Position numbers and translations under genes: made by a program. From positions 2,124,001 to 2,188,000 of the forward strand of contig NZ_CP022413.2 of assembly GCF_002222595.2 (NCBI RefSeq): 64,000 nt of DNA. Reading direction: 5' to 3'. The number at the start of each line of letters is the position of its first letter. The first letter of the stretch is position 1. The notes below the pieces were generated by a model. That model searched no databases. It saw only the letters and a program-made list of their open reading frames with translations, and had not been told where the DNA came from. This document shows, piece after piece, positions 17,726-26,155 of the stretch. Source of the stretch: Blautia hansenii DSM 20583 (lineage in GTDB: Bacteria > Bacillota > Clostridia > Lachnospirales > Lachnospiraceae).

Positions 17726-18823
17726 TTATACATTGAAACGGAATAAGATTACATCTCCGTCCTGTACTACATATTCTTTTCCTTCCATGCGCACAAGACC
17801 TTTTTCTCTTGCCCCTGCATAAGAGCCGCAATCTAATAAGTCCTGATAATTTACAACCTCTGCCTTGATAAATCCCCTTTCAAAGTCTGTATGGATTTTT
17901 CCCGCTGCCTGAGGCGCTTTTGTACCTACCTTAATCGTCCATGCTCTTGTCTCATCTTCTCCTGCTGTTAAGAAGCTCAGAAGACCTAACAGACGGTAGC
18001 TTGCAACAATCAACTTTTCAAGACCGGACTGCTGAATACCTAAATCTTCCAGAAATTCTTTCTTTTCATCTTCTTCCAGCTCAGAAATTTCCTGTTCGAT
18101 TTCTGCACATAATGCAAAAACTTCACTTCCTGTTTCTTTTGCATATTCTCTTACTTTTGCCACATACTCGTTGGAAGCTGCATCATCTGCCAAATCATCT
18201 TCTGAAACATTTGCTGCATAAATAACAGGTTTCCACGTAAGAAGATTATATTCTTTCATATAAAGCTCCTGCTCTTCTCCGTCAAGTTCCATGGAAGATG
18301 CAGGCTTTCCGTCTTCTAAATGCGCTTTTACCTGTTTTAAAAATTCTAATTCTTTTGCCGCTTCTTTATCCATTCTGGCTGTCTTTGTAGTCTTTGCAAT
18401 TCTTCTTTCCAGAATTTCCAAGTCAGAGAAAATCAGCTCTAAGTTAATGGTTTCAATGTCTCTAAGAGGATCAATACATCCGTCTACATGGATTACATTT
18501 TCATCCTCAAAGCATCTGACAACATGTACAATGGCATCTACTTCTCTGATATTTGCCAAAAACTGATTTCCCAGACCTTCACCCTTTGACGCACCCTTTA
18601 CAAGACCGGCAATATCAACAAATTCAATTACAGCCGGCGTTACCTTTTTAGACTGATAAAAGTCACCTAAAAGTTTTAATCTTTCGTCAGGAACTGCTAC
18701 AATTCCTACATTGGGATCAATGGTACAAAAAGGGTAGTTTGCTGACTCTGCCCCCGCCTTTGTTAAAGAATTGAATAATGTACTTTTACCTACATTAGGA
18801 AGTCCTACGATACCTAATTTCAT
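17726..18823 (-). CDS. ychF: Redox-regulated ATPase/GTPase YchF (Obg-related)
   Basis: Ribosome-associated OLA1/YchF nucleotidase of 365 residues. G1 is GLPNVGKSTLFN at the N-terminus, followed by ANYPFCTIDPNVG, DIAGLVKGASKGEGLGNQFL (G3) and a NVSEDD region where other GTPases have NKxD, as expected for an ATP-preferring YchF. The C-terminal TGS domain is present (TIKVGTKAPQAAGKIHTDFERGFI). An AGGAGG site lies 12 bases before the start at 18823. Confidence 0.97.
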   Translation of the reverse strand: MKLGIVGLPNVGKSTLFNSLTKAGAESANYPFCTIDPNVGIVAVPDERLKLLGDFYQSKKVTPAVIEFVDIAGLVKGASKGEGLGNQFLANIREVDAIVHVVRCFEDENVIHVDGCIDPLRDIETINLELIFSDLEILERRIAKTTKTARMDKEAAKELEFLKQVKAHLEDGKPASSMELDGEEQELYMKEYNLLTWKPVIYAANVSEDDLADDAASNEYVAKVREYAKETGSEVFALCAEIEQEISELEEDEKKEFLEDLGIQQSGLEKLIVASYRLLGLLSFLTAGEDETRAWTIKVGTKAPQAAGKIHTDFERGFIKAEVVNYQDLLDCGSYAGAREKGLVRMEGKEYVVQDGDVILFRFNV

Positions 18824-19040
18824 TTTTCTATTTTCCTCCTTAGAATTCCTTTATTTGATAGGCTTGCGCTTATTGTTACTCTCATCGAGTGCCATAACAA
18901 GTGCCACAAACCATCATGTTAATCTCTTTTATTTTTCTTCTGTAATATAAATGTACAAGAAGCTCCAATATAGCAATTCTTAGATTACCACAATAGAGCT
19001 TCAAATTCAATGTAAATCAACATTTTCAACGTTGAAAAGT
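18824..19040. other. Non-coding gap between the MATE gene and ychF
   Basis: About 217 bases with no supported gene. It holds the ychF ribosome site, a 16-bp perfect palindrome TTTTCAACGTTGAAAA (19023-19038) just after the MATE stop codon, and an imperfect stem with GAAGCTC/GAGCTTC arms near 18958-19003. No clear promoter or U-tract terminator was found. Confidence 0.5.
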
Positions 19041-20413
19041 TTATTCCTTTTTTATAATCCCGCTTTTAGATGCTTCCGCTAATTCTTTATGGAAATGCAG
19101 TGCCATAAAAGCTGTGACAATAGCAGAAATTATGTCTGCAATCGGCTGCGCATATAATATTCCATTCATTCCCCAAAGTGTCGGAAGAAACAGAATAACA
19201 GGAACAAAGCAAATACCTTGTCGGCAAGCTCCAAGAATAAAGCCGGCAGTGCCTTTTCCAAGTGCAAGGAACAATGAAGAATATACGGTATAAAAACCAA
19301 AAGGGAAGAATGAGAAGCCGTTTGCCATAAGTGATTTTTGCCCAACAGCAATCATGGCTTCATTTCCATTAGCAAATTGTGAAATAATTTGAGTAGAGAA
19401 TAGTGCCATAAGTAATCCTGCAATTACACAAAAAATGCTAGACCACAAAATAGAAACTTTTATTGATTGACGTAAGCGTTCAAAATTCTTTGCTCCATAG
19501 CTAAATCCTGCAATCGGTTGAAAACCTTTCAAAAATCCGAATACTACTAAAGTTCCCATAGAAGTAACCCTTGTTACTGCTCCCATTCCGGCGATTACTG
19601 CGTCGCCATATCCATTTGCAACTCTGTTAATCAATGCAATAGACAAACCGGTAAGAAGCTGAAAAGTTAATGTAGGAACACCAATTTTTAATATTTCTAC
19701 CATAATTTCTTTTTTGGGTACAAATTCTTTAAGGCTGAATGAAAAAGCACTTTTCTTTCTAAGAACATAAAACAAGTAAACAATCGTAGAAACTATTTGT
19801 GAAATCGCTGTCGCAATAGCAGCCCCCGCTACCCCCATATTAAGTGTATAAATAAAAATAGGGTCTAAAACCATATTGATTACTGCACCTAAAAGCAAAG
19901 CGCACATAGTTGTTTTTGCTGCACCTTCGCTTGCAACAATATTGTTCATAGTGACATTGAATACATTAAAAATGCAGGAAATCACATAAATTCTTGCATA
20001 CGTCAGAGCATAAGGCATAATAGTGTCCGTTGCTCCTAAAAGTGACAAAATCGGCTCCAAAAAGATAATTGCAAGAACAATTAAAATAGCTCCTACAAAA
20101 ACACTTCCATATAGGGCTGTACTTGCAACCTTATTAGCGGTGCTTTTATCGCCTTTTCCTAATAATCTTGAAAGATAGGACGCTGCTCCGTTACCAAACA
20201 TTAAGCCGAGTCCAACTACGACCTGCCCTAATGGGAAAACAATAGATATTGCTCCCATAGGACTTTCTCCCAATCCACCGACAAAATAAGCGTCCACTAA
20301 ATTGTAAAGCGCATTTATCAGCATACCAATCATAATTGGGACACCTAATGCCATTAACGCTTTGGGGATAGGTGGCTTCCTAAAAGTTCCATTTTGCTAT
20401 TACGTTCATTCAT
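19041..20413 (-). pseudogene. MATE-family multidrug/metabolite exporter with a frameshift near the start
   Basis: A 12-helix MATE efflux pump driven by sodium or proton gradient; family segments include MIGMLINALYNLVDAYFVG, FGNGAASYLSRLLGKGDK and GAVTRVTSMGTLVVFGFLKGFQPIAGFSYG. The natural start appears to be ATG 20413, with AAAGGAG upstream, giving MNERNSKMELLGSHLSPK. That frame then runs into a stop, while the family sequence KALMALGVPIMIGM continues in another frame. One base is missing near a four-C run (20364-20367). The downstream reading frame from ATG 20354 is intact for 437 residues but lacks about 20 residues and a ribosome site. Sequencing error or real inactivation are both possible. 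Confidence 0.75.
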
Positions 20414-20440
20414 TGTAGTAAAAGCTCCTTTCAATTAAAT

Positions 20441-20562
20441 ATAAATTATAGTAGTTTAAATTATAGTTTCATCGTAAAATACTACTATAATTTATAGTAG
20501 TTGTCAATAGAAGCCTCACAATAGTCTTGACAATAGGGATAAAATACTATAAATTACAGTAT
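20441..20562. promoter_or_regulatory. Divergent MATE/PadR promoter region with PadR-type operators
   Basis: For the exporter, TTGACA (20507-20502) and TAGTAT (20484-20479) are 17 bases apart. The spacer is filled by a near-perfect palindrome with arms ACTACTATAA/TTATAGTAGT (20481-20501). For padR, TTGACA is at 20528-20533 with a related palindrome ATACTATAAATTACAGTAT at 20544-20562. A partial copy of the motif lies near 20441-20470. The layout suggests repression of both genes by PadR. Confidence 0.65.
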
Positions 20563-20613
20563 ATGCTTTTGGTTTATTTTATTTGTAGTCTGTAAAATAT
20601 GGAGAGGTAAAAT

Positions 20614-21141
20614 ATGATGGCAACGATTGATTTGATAGTTTTAGGAATGTTAAAAAAAGAACCTATGGGGGCATACGATATCCAAAAGTTAGTAGAATAT
20701 CGAAATATATCTAAATGGGTAAAAATCAGTACCCCGTCTATTTATAAAAAAGTTATTCAACTGGAAAAAAAGGGACTTATTAAAGGAGAAGTCGTAAAAG
20801 AGGGAAAAATGCCCGAGAAATCAGTGTATACTTTAACGGAAACGGGAGAAAAAGAGTTTGAAAAGTTGATGTTAGAGATTGCAGGGAAGCCCATACATCT
20901 TTTTTTGGACTTTAATGCTGTAATTGTAAATTTAGACAGTCTATCTCCCAAAATGCAAAAAGAATGTATCAACAAAATTAAAGAAAATATAGGTATTCTT
21001 AAAATGTACTTAGCACAAAATCTGCAAGAAAAAGAAAATATACCGAAAATACCCAAAACAGGAATAGCTGTTTTAAAGCAGCAAATGGTTTTAGTTAATA
21101 CAATCGAAGAATGGATTTCATCATTAGAAGAAACTTTTTAA
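20614..21141 (+). CDS. PadR-family transcriptional regulator
   Basis: A 175-residue regulator with an N-terminal PadR winged helix (about residues 6-80): LIVLGMLKKEPMGAYDIQKL, TPSIYKKVIQLEKKGLI and EKSVYTLTETGEKEFEKL. The C-terminal part (95-175) is predicted helical and would dimerise or bind ligand, as in PadR subfamily-1 (Vir_act_alpha_C) members. GGAGAGG stands six bases before ATG 20614; the next codon is also ATG. It is transcribed away from the MATE exporter, the usual arrangement for a drug-responsive repressor of an efflux pump. Confidence 0.9.
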   Translation: MMATIDLIVLGMLKKEPMGAYDIQKLVEYRNISKWVKISTPSIYKKVIQLEKKGLIKGEVVKEGKMPEKSVYTLTETGEKEFEKLMLEIAGKPIHLFLDFNAVIVNLDSLSPKMQKECINKIKENIGILKMYLAQNLQEKENIPKIPKTGIAVLKQQMVLVNTIEEWISSLEETF

Positions 21142-21151
21142 CAATTAACTG

Positions 21152-21210
21152 CAATAAGACCACGGAAATTCAACAGACGATGTCTGTTAAATTCCATGGC
21201 CTTATTGTTT
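21152..21210 (+). terminator. Terminator-like hairpin between padR and thiN
   Basis: Large hairpin with CAATAAG...CTTATTG outer arms and AACAGAC/GTCTGTT inner arms, 10 bases after the padR stop, followed by a short T run. It can serve convergent padR and thiN transcripts. Confidence 0.65.
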
Positions 21211-21253
21211 GATATGCAAATTGAAACGGAAAATTTCCACATTTTATTTCTCA

Positions 21254-21904
21254 TTATTTATCTCTCGACATAATCATCAAAAGAATACCTCTTTCAAACT
21301 CCACATACACTGTATCTTCCTGCATTTCATTACTAATACCTATACCATCATCATTTGTCATGGTATATTTCAAAAGAGGGTATTTAAAGCCTTTTAATGT
21401 AATTCCTTCCACTTTTTCACTCATTGCCAGAAAAGAAATATATTTCCCAAAGCTGTCCTGTTTTTTTACAGAAAAGGAACTGTCCCACACAGTAATGACA
21501 TTCTGGCTGTCAATAATCCACGCTTTTGCTCCATATTTTAAAGGCACTTGTAAAGACTGCAAATTCCCCATATAATGGTCTAATCTTCCTCCTGTTGCCC
21601 CTAACAGGAAAATCCTCTTACTCCCCAGCTTTAATGCCAGTTCCAGACCTATTCTCGCATCTGTGGCATCTTTTTCCGGCTTATATCGCTGCACCGGAAT
21701 TTCCTTCTGATTTTCATAGAAATCCAGCACCTTTTTATCAATACTGTCAAAATCTCCTAGAATATACTGAGGATAAATCTGATTTCTGTAACAAAATTCC
21801 AAGCCTTTATCAATACCGATAATACAGTCGGGCTTGATTTTTTCCAATGCTCTTTTTGCAGTTTCTTCTTCTAAAAATCCGCCACATATCAGTACGGTAT
21901 TCAT
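21254..21904 (-). CDS. thiN: Thiamine pyrophosphokinase
   Basis: Transfers pyrophosphate from ATP to thiamine to form TPP. The 216-residue protein has the catalytic-domain signatures GIDKGLEFC, GDFDSIDK near residue 51 and KDATDARIGLELAL, followed by GATGGRLDHYMGNLQSL, then the C-terminal beta-sandwich thiamine-binding domain with SFLAMSE and GFKYPLL. It is the last gene of the prkC-rsgA-rpe-thiN block. Its ATG overlaps the rpe stop codon by one base. Confidence 0.95.
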   Translation of the reverse strand: MNTVLICGGFLEEETAKRALEKIKPDCIIGIDKGLEFCYRNQIYPQYILGDFDSIDKKVLDFYENQKEIPVQRYKPEKDATDARIGLELALKLGSKRIFLLGATGGRLDHYMGNLQSLQVPLKYGAKAWIIDSQNVITVWDSSFSVKKQDSFGKYISFLAMSEKVEGITLKGFKYPLLKYTMTNDDGIGISNEMQEDTVYVEFERGILLMIMSRDK

Positions 21905-22560
21905 TATCTTTCCATAATTCCTTTCAGTTCTTTGACATTTGCATCAACATCACCTTGAAAAACAGCAGAACCGGCTACAATAATATTTGCTCCGGCATCC
22001 ACTACCTCCTGAATGGTATTTTTGTTAATTCCACCGTCAACCTCAATATCCAAAGTCAGATTTCTTTCCTTTGCCATTTCTCGTATCTGACGCACTTTAT
22101 TTGCACAATAAGGAATATATGCCTGTCCTCCAAATCCCGGATTAACTGTCATAATCAACACCATATCCACGATTTCCAGTACATTTTCCAGTACGTGCAC
22201 GGAAGTAGCCGGATTGATGGCAACACCCACCTTGCAGCCTTTTTCTCTGATAAGACGCAATGTTCTGTCCAAATTTGGACATGCTTCTACATGAACGGTA
22301 ATCAAATCTGCTCCTGCCTTTGCAAAGTCTTCTATCAGAGCTGTTGGATCCAGCGCCATAATATGGACATCAAAAAACAAATCTGTTCTTTTTCTGATAG
22401 ATGAAATCACCGGAATTCCCATAGAGATAGACGGCACAAACTGCCCGTCCATAATATCAATATGAAGCCAACGTGCACCAGCTCTTTCGACTTTTGTAAT
22501 CTCCTCACCCAGATTTGAAAAATCTGCCGCCAAGATAGACGGGGATAACTGATATTCCAT
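21904..22560 (-). CDS. rpe: Ribulose-phosphate 3-epimerase
   Basis: Interconverts ribulose 5-phosphate and xylulose 5-phosphate in the pentose phosphate pathway. The 218-residue TIM barrel begins SPSILAADFSNLGEE and has metal and catalytic motifs HIDIMDGQFVPS, VHIMALDP, VNPGFGGQAYIP and DGGINKNTI, then GSAVFQ. It lies two bases after rsgA and overlaps thiN. Confidence 0.97.
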   Translation of the reverse strand: MEYQLSPSILAADFSNLGEEITKVERAGARWLHIDIMDGQFVPSISMGIPVISSIRKRTDLFFDVHIMALDPTALIEDFAKAGADLITVHVEACPNLDRTLRLIREKGCKVGVAINPATSVHVLENVLEIVDMVLIMTVNPGFGGQAYIPYCANKVRQIREMAKERNLTLDIEVDGGINKNTIQEVVDAGANIIVAGSAVFQGDVDANVKELKGIMER

Positions 22561-22562
22561 TT

Positions 22563-23438
22563 CTAATACCTCCTCTTTTCCTCTAATTCTCTATACATTT
22601 CTAAATAATTTTCGTATCTTTTTCGACTGATTTTACCATTCTCTAAAGCTTCTTTTACCATACAGCCCGGCTCATGGGTATGGGTACACCCCTGAAATCT
22701 GCAGCTTCCCTCATAATCCTGAAATTCAGGAAAATAATAACGAAGCTCCTCTTTTTCCATGTTTTCCACATAAAAAGAAGTAAATCCCGGTGTGTCCATA
22801 AGATATGTTTCCTGCCACAATTCAATAAGCTGGGAATGTCTTGTGGTGTGACGTCCTCTTCCAAGCTTTTTACTGATTTCTCCCGTTTCCATGTCGATAC
22901 CGGGAGCAAGCAAATTTGTCAGTGAAGATTTCCCAACACCGGAAGGGCCCGCCACCGCTGTGGTCTTACCGTTTAAAACAGCACGAAGCTCATCAATTCC
23001 CTTTTCCTTGCTTGCACTGGTAAAGATGACAGGATAACCGCATCTTTGATAAATCGTCTTGATTTCCTCTATTTCTTCCGGCAGCGCCAAATCCTCTTTA
23101 TTGATACAAATCAGAACCGGAATTTCCTGTCGCTCCATAGTCACTAAAAATCGGTCTAGTAAGGACAGATTTGGATTTGGCTCTTTTGCGGCAAAAATAA
23201 CCAGAGCCTGATCAATATTTGCCACAGCCGGACGGATAAGAGAATTTTTTCTGGGTAAAATATCTACAATATTTCCCAGTTTCTTTTCTTCATCTAAAAT
23301 TTCTATTTCTACCAAATCGCCTACCAGCGGCTTCATTTTTTCTTTTCTGAAAATTCCTTTTGCTTTACATTCATATAATTCCGACTCTGCTGTTACATAA
23401 TAAAAGCCGGCAATTCCTTTTATAATTCTTCCCTGCAT
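22563..23438 (-). CDS. rsgA: Ribosome small-subunit GTPase RsgA
   Basis: GTPase that checks late maturation of the 30S subunit. The 291-residue protein has an N-terminal OB fold (about 1-70), then a circularly permuted G domain: CINKEDLA (G4, near 111) precedes GPSGVGKSS (G1, 164-172) and DTPGFTSF (G3). The C-terminal zinc finger CRFQGCTHTHEPGC is complete. It has its own promoter, since the upstream operon is ended by a terminator after prkC. Confidence 0.97.
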   Translation of the reverse strand: MQGRIIKGIAGFYYVTAESELYECKAKGIFRKEKMKPLVGDLVEIEILDEEKKLGNIVDILPRKNSLIRPAVANIDQALVIFAAKEPNPNLSLLDRFLVTMERQEIPVLICINKEDLALPEEIEEIKTIYQRCGYPVIFTSASKEKGIDELRAVLNGKTTAVAGPSGVGKSSLTNLLAPGIDMETGEISKKLGRGRHTTRHSQLIELWQETYLMDTPGFTSFYVENMEKEELRYYFPEFQDYEGSCRFQGCTHTHEPGCMVKEALENGKISRKRYENYLEMYRELEEKRRY

Positions 23439-23471
23439 TGAACCTACCTGTATTTCTTTATAGCTTTTCTA

Positions 23472-23500
23472 GTTATATCACATTTTCTGTATACTGTAAA
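23472..23500 (-). promoter_or_regulatory. rsgA promoter
   Basis: TTTACA (23500-23495), 17 bases, TATAAC (23477-23472), about 35 bases before the rsgA start. It can drive rsgA-rpe-thiN independently of the prkC operon. Confidence 0.6.
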
Positions 23501-23523
23501 TATTATATACTCTTTAATTTCCA

Positions 23524-23814
23524 TTATCGTTTTGTTGGCTCTGAAATAAATTCTAATTTTAGCCTCATTCCCATTCCTTTTGCTAATCTTTTAATCATAT
23601 CAAGGCTAGGGTTACGTGTACCGTTTTCAATACGACTAATATCTGCCTGCGTTATCCCTGTCTTTTCTGCTAATTCCTTTTGTGTCATATTTCGCTCTTT
23701 TCTTGCTGCTACCATTGCTCGAATAATATCAAATTCCGGAGACATATTTTCATATTCTTCTCTAAACTCTTTATCCTCAAGCTGTTCGTCTAAAAAATCA
23801 CGAAATTCACTCAT
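23524..23814 (-). CDS. XRE-family regulator, HigA-like, without a toxin partner
   Basis: A 96-residue protein. The Cro/C1 HTH is clear: KERNMTQKELAEKTGITQADISRIENG, then NPSLDMIKRLAKGMG. The N-terminal helical part MSEFRDFLDEQL with EYENMSPEFDIIRAMVAA is typical of HigA-type antitoxins fed by an upstream HigB/RelE toxin, but no toxin gene is present. The upstream ATG at 23847 lies inside the -10 box, so translation must start at ATG 23814. It is an insertion between prkC and rsgA, genes that are normally adjacent. Confidence 0.8.
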   Translation of the reverse strand: MSEFRDFLDEQLEDKEFREEYENMSPEFDIIRAMVAARKERNMTQKELAEKTGITQADISRIENGTRNPSLDMIKRLAKGMGMRLKLEFISEPTKR

Positions 23815-23845
23815 TATTTTCACCAATCCTTTCAAGAACAATCTC

Positions 23846-23875
23846 ATTGTATGTCGTATACAACATATTTGTCAA
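23846..23875 (-). promoter_or_regulatory. Promoter of the XRE gene with operator in its spacer
   Basis: TTGACA (23875-23870), 18 bases, TACAAT (23851-23846). The spacer holds TATGTCGTATACAACATA (23850-23867), a near-perfect 18-bp palindrome, which is a likely site for self-repression by the XRE protein. Confidence 0.7.
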
Positions 23876-23895
23876 GAAATTTATCCGAACATGCA

Positions 23896-23926
23896 AAATG
23901 GGACAGGATTAAAAATCCTGCCCCAA
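23896..23926 (-). terminator. Intrinsic terminator after prkC
   Basis: Hairpin GGGGCAGGATT/AATCCTGTCCC followed by ATTTT on the minus strand, about 20 bases after the prkC stop codon. It ends the murE/priA-prkC transcript before the XRE gene. Confidence 0.8.
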
Positions 23927-23944
23927 CTATCGGCATAAATTTTC

Positions 23945-26155
23945 TTATTCTTGTTTAAATTCTAACTGATACTGATATAAAACTTTATAATTTCCATCAG
24001 CCTGCATTTCATCGAAATACAATGTTCCTTCGGAAACGCCTTCTTTTCCTACAATTCTTCCTACATTGTAGCCGCCTTTTTCACTGAATTCCAGCACCTT
24101 ATCGGAAAGAATAACTTTTCCTCCGCTACTCTGGCTGCCGTCTCCGTCCTGTACCAGACGAAGGCGTACCTGACCACCCTGATAATTGCTTGGTTTTTCA
24201 ATGTTGACGTCTTCCGGTGTAGCCCACTGTCCGGCTTCTACGCTTTCGCCATTCTGTGTCTCTCCACTTCCATTGGAAGCAGCATTTTTATTCAGAACCT
24301 TAATTGTTACAGAAGTTCCTGCCTCTACACGATTTCCTGCCTTTGGAGTCTGTGCATATACTTCACCTTCTCCGACACCGGCATTTTCATCATAAGCTTC
24401 TTCCACTGTTACAATCAGTCCTTTTTTCTCTAAGGTTGCCTGTGCATCTGCTGCTTTTACTCCACGAACATTTGGTATGGATACCATTTCATCGCCGGAA
24501 CCGATGCTGACTGTAATTGTCACTTCTGTGTCTTTGGAAACAGAAGTACCTTCTTTTGGATTTACAGAAATAACTTTACCTACTGCTACATCTTCGCTTT
24601 TTGTCTTTTCAATCGTTACTTTGCTAAGTCCCAACTGCTGTAATTCAGCCTGAACATCGCTTAAAGCTTTTCCGGCAAGTCCTGTTGGAATAGTAACCTC
24701 TTCCTTTTCTTCAGACTTTCCTGTGCTGACGTAATAAGTAACCTTTGTATTTTTCTCTACTTTTGTTCCTGCTTTCGGCTCCTGACGAGCAATCATACCT
24801 TCCGGTACTGTATCAGATGCTTCTTCGCCGCCTTTTTTCAGTCCCAGATGCTTTGCATTTAACTCTTTTAACGCATCGTCTTCAGATTTTCCTACAATAT
24901 CAGGAACTTCCAGTTTTTCATCCTCTTTTTCCTGTGTCTGCTCTACCTTTGGCTTCTCTGTCTTTCCGCTTCCGCCTTTAATCAAGCCTGCTGCGGATGC
25001 AATCATATAGATAAGGATGCAGATAATAATACCGCCGATAATCAGACCGCCGATGGTCATTGCCTTTTCCAGCTTGGTGTTAATTCCGCCACGTTCTTCA
25101 TCGTCATCATCTTCGTCTTCCTCATCCTCATCGTCCTCTTCATGTCTGCGGCGACGTTTTTTAGATGGTTTTTCAAAGATTTCTTCGTCCTCATCATCTT
25201 CATCGTCTTCTTCATCATTATAGATAGAGGATGGCTGTGTATAAGCGCTGTTCTGAATTTCTTTCATTTCATCCGGTGTAATCATAATGGTCTGTGCATG
25301 ATTACTTAACGGAGTCAGATTTACGAAGTTTCCGTTTGGATCAATCAAAGAATGTTTTAAATCGTTAATCAGCTCTGCCAATGTACTGTATCGTCTGTCA
25401 GGACTTTTCTGTGTACATTTTAAGATAATCTCTTCCAGACTGTGAGGTAGCTCTGCCACATACTGAGACGGAGGAACCATCTCATCCTGTAAATGCTTAA
25501 TGGCAATGGCAACCGTTGTGTCTCCGTCAAAAGGCACTCTGCCTGTCACCATTTCATACATGGTGATACCCAGTGAGTAAATATCGCTCTTAAAGTCACT
25601 GTAACCGCCACGTACCTGCTCTGGAGAACTATAATGAACAGAACCCATTGCATTGGTACTAATAGTATTTGATGATGCCACTCTGGCAATACCAAAGTCT
25701 GTTACTTTCACCTTTCCATCTGTGGAAATGATAATATTCTGCGGTTTAATATCACGATGTACGATATTTCTATTATGTGCTGCTTCTAACCCCATAGAAA
25801 CCTGAATTGCTATACTAGTGGCTTCTTTTACTGTAAGCTTCCCTTTTTTCGAAATATAGTCTTTTAAGGTAATACCCTCTACCAATTCCATTACAATATA
25901 GTTAATGCCTTTATCCTCCCCAACATCAAAGACATTTACTACATTAGGATGCGCCAGACCTGCTGCTGCCTGAGCTTCTCTTTGAAATTTCCGTATAAAA
26001 TTTGTATCTGCGCTGAATTCCGGCTTCAGCACCTTCATCGCCACAAAACGGTTTAGTTTATGGTCTTTTGCTTTATAAACATCCGCCATACCGCCGGAGC
26101 CTATACAGCCCACAACCTCATACCGTTCACCTATAATTATTCCCATATTTAACAT
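23945..26155 (-). CDS. prkC: Membrane serine/threonine kinase with PASTA repeats
   Basis: Eukaryotic-type kinase that senses muropeptides or lipid II and regulates wall growth and germination. The 736-residue protein has a cytoplasmic kinase domain (about 10-270) with GSGGMADVYKAK, Lys41, the catalytic loop HRDIKPQN (Asp135) and DFG. An unusual juxtamembrane stretch (about 310-365) alternates Asp/Glu runs with a KKRRRR patch. One membrane helix lies near 375-395, then three PASTA repeats (VPDIVGKS, IPTGLAGK, IPNVRGVK starts) and a C-terminal beta-rich tail. ATG 26155 overlaps the phosphatase gene by 7 bases, indicating coupling. Confidence 0.96.
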   Translation of the reverse strand: MLNMGIIIGERYEVVGCIGSGGMADVYKAKDHKLNRFVAMKVLKPEFSADTNFIRKFQREAQAAAGLAHPNVVNVFDVGEDKGINYIVMELVEGITLKDYISKKGKLTVKEATSIAIQVSMGLEAAHNRNIVHRDIKPQNIIISTDGKVKVTDFGIARVASSNTISTNAMGSVHYSSPEQVRGGYSDFKSDIYSLGITMYEMVTGRVPFDGDTTVAIAIKHLQDEMVPPSQYVAELPHSLEEIILKCTQKSPDRRYSTLAELINDLKHSLIDPNGNFVNLTPLSNHAQTIMITPDEMKEIQNSAYTQPSSIYNDEEDDEDDEDEEIFEKPSKKRRRRHEEDDEDEEDEDDDDEERGGINTKLEKAMTIGGLIIGGIIICILIYMIASAAGLIKGGSGKTEKPKVEQTQEKEDEKLEVPDIVGKSEDDALKELNAKHLGLKKGGEEASDTVPEGMIARQEPKAGTKVEKNTKVTYYVSTGKSEEKEEVTIPTGLAGKALSDVQAELQQLGLSKVTIEKTKSEDVAVGKVISVNPKEGTSVSKDTEVTITVSIGSGDEMVSIPNVRGVKAADAQATLEKKGLIVTVEEAYDENAGVGEGEVYAQTPKAGNRVEAGTSVTIKVLNKNAASNGSGETQNGESVEAGQWATPEDVNIEKPSNYQGGQVRLRLVQDGDGSQSSGGKVILSDKVLEFSEKGGYNVGRIVGKEGVSEGTLYFDEMQADGNYKVLYQYQLEFKQE

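Noticed and set aside
18859..18920. Sigma-54-like or integrase-tail signal before ychF
   Set aside because: TGGCAC occurs but without the -12 GC at the right spacing, and no translated frame gives a recognisable recombinase end.
25017..25223. Serine-rich open reading frame on the plus strand
   Set aside because: It is the antisense of the Asp/Glu-rich linker of prkC and has no ribosome site.
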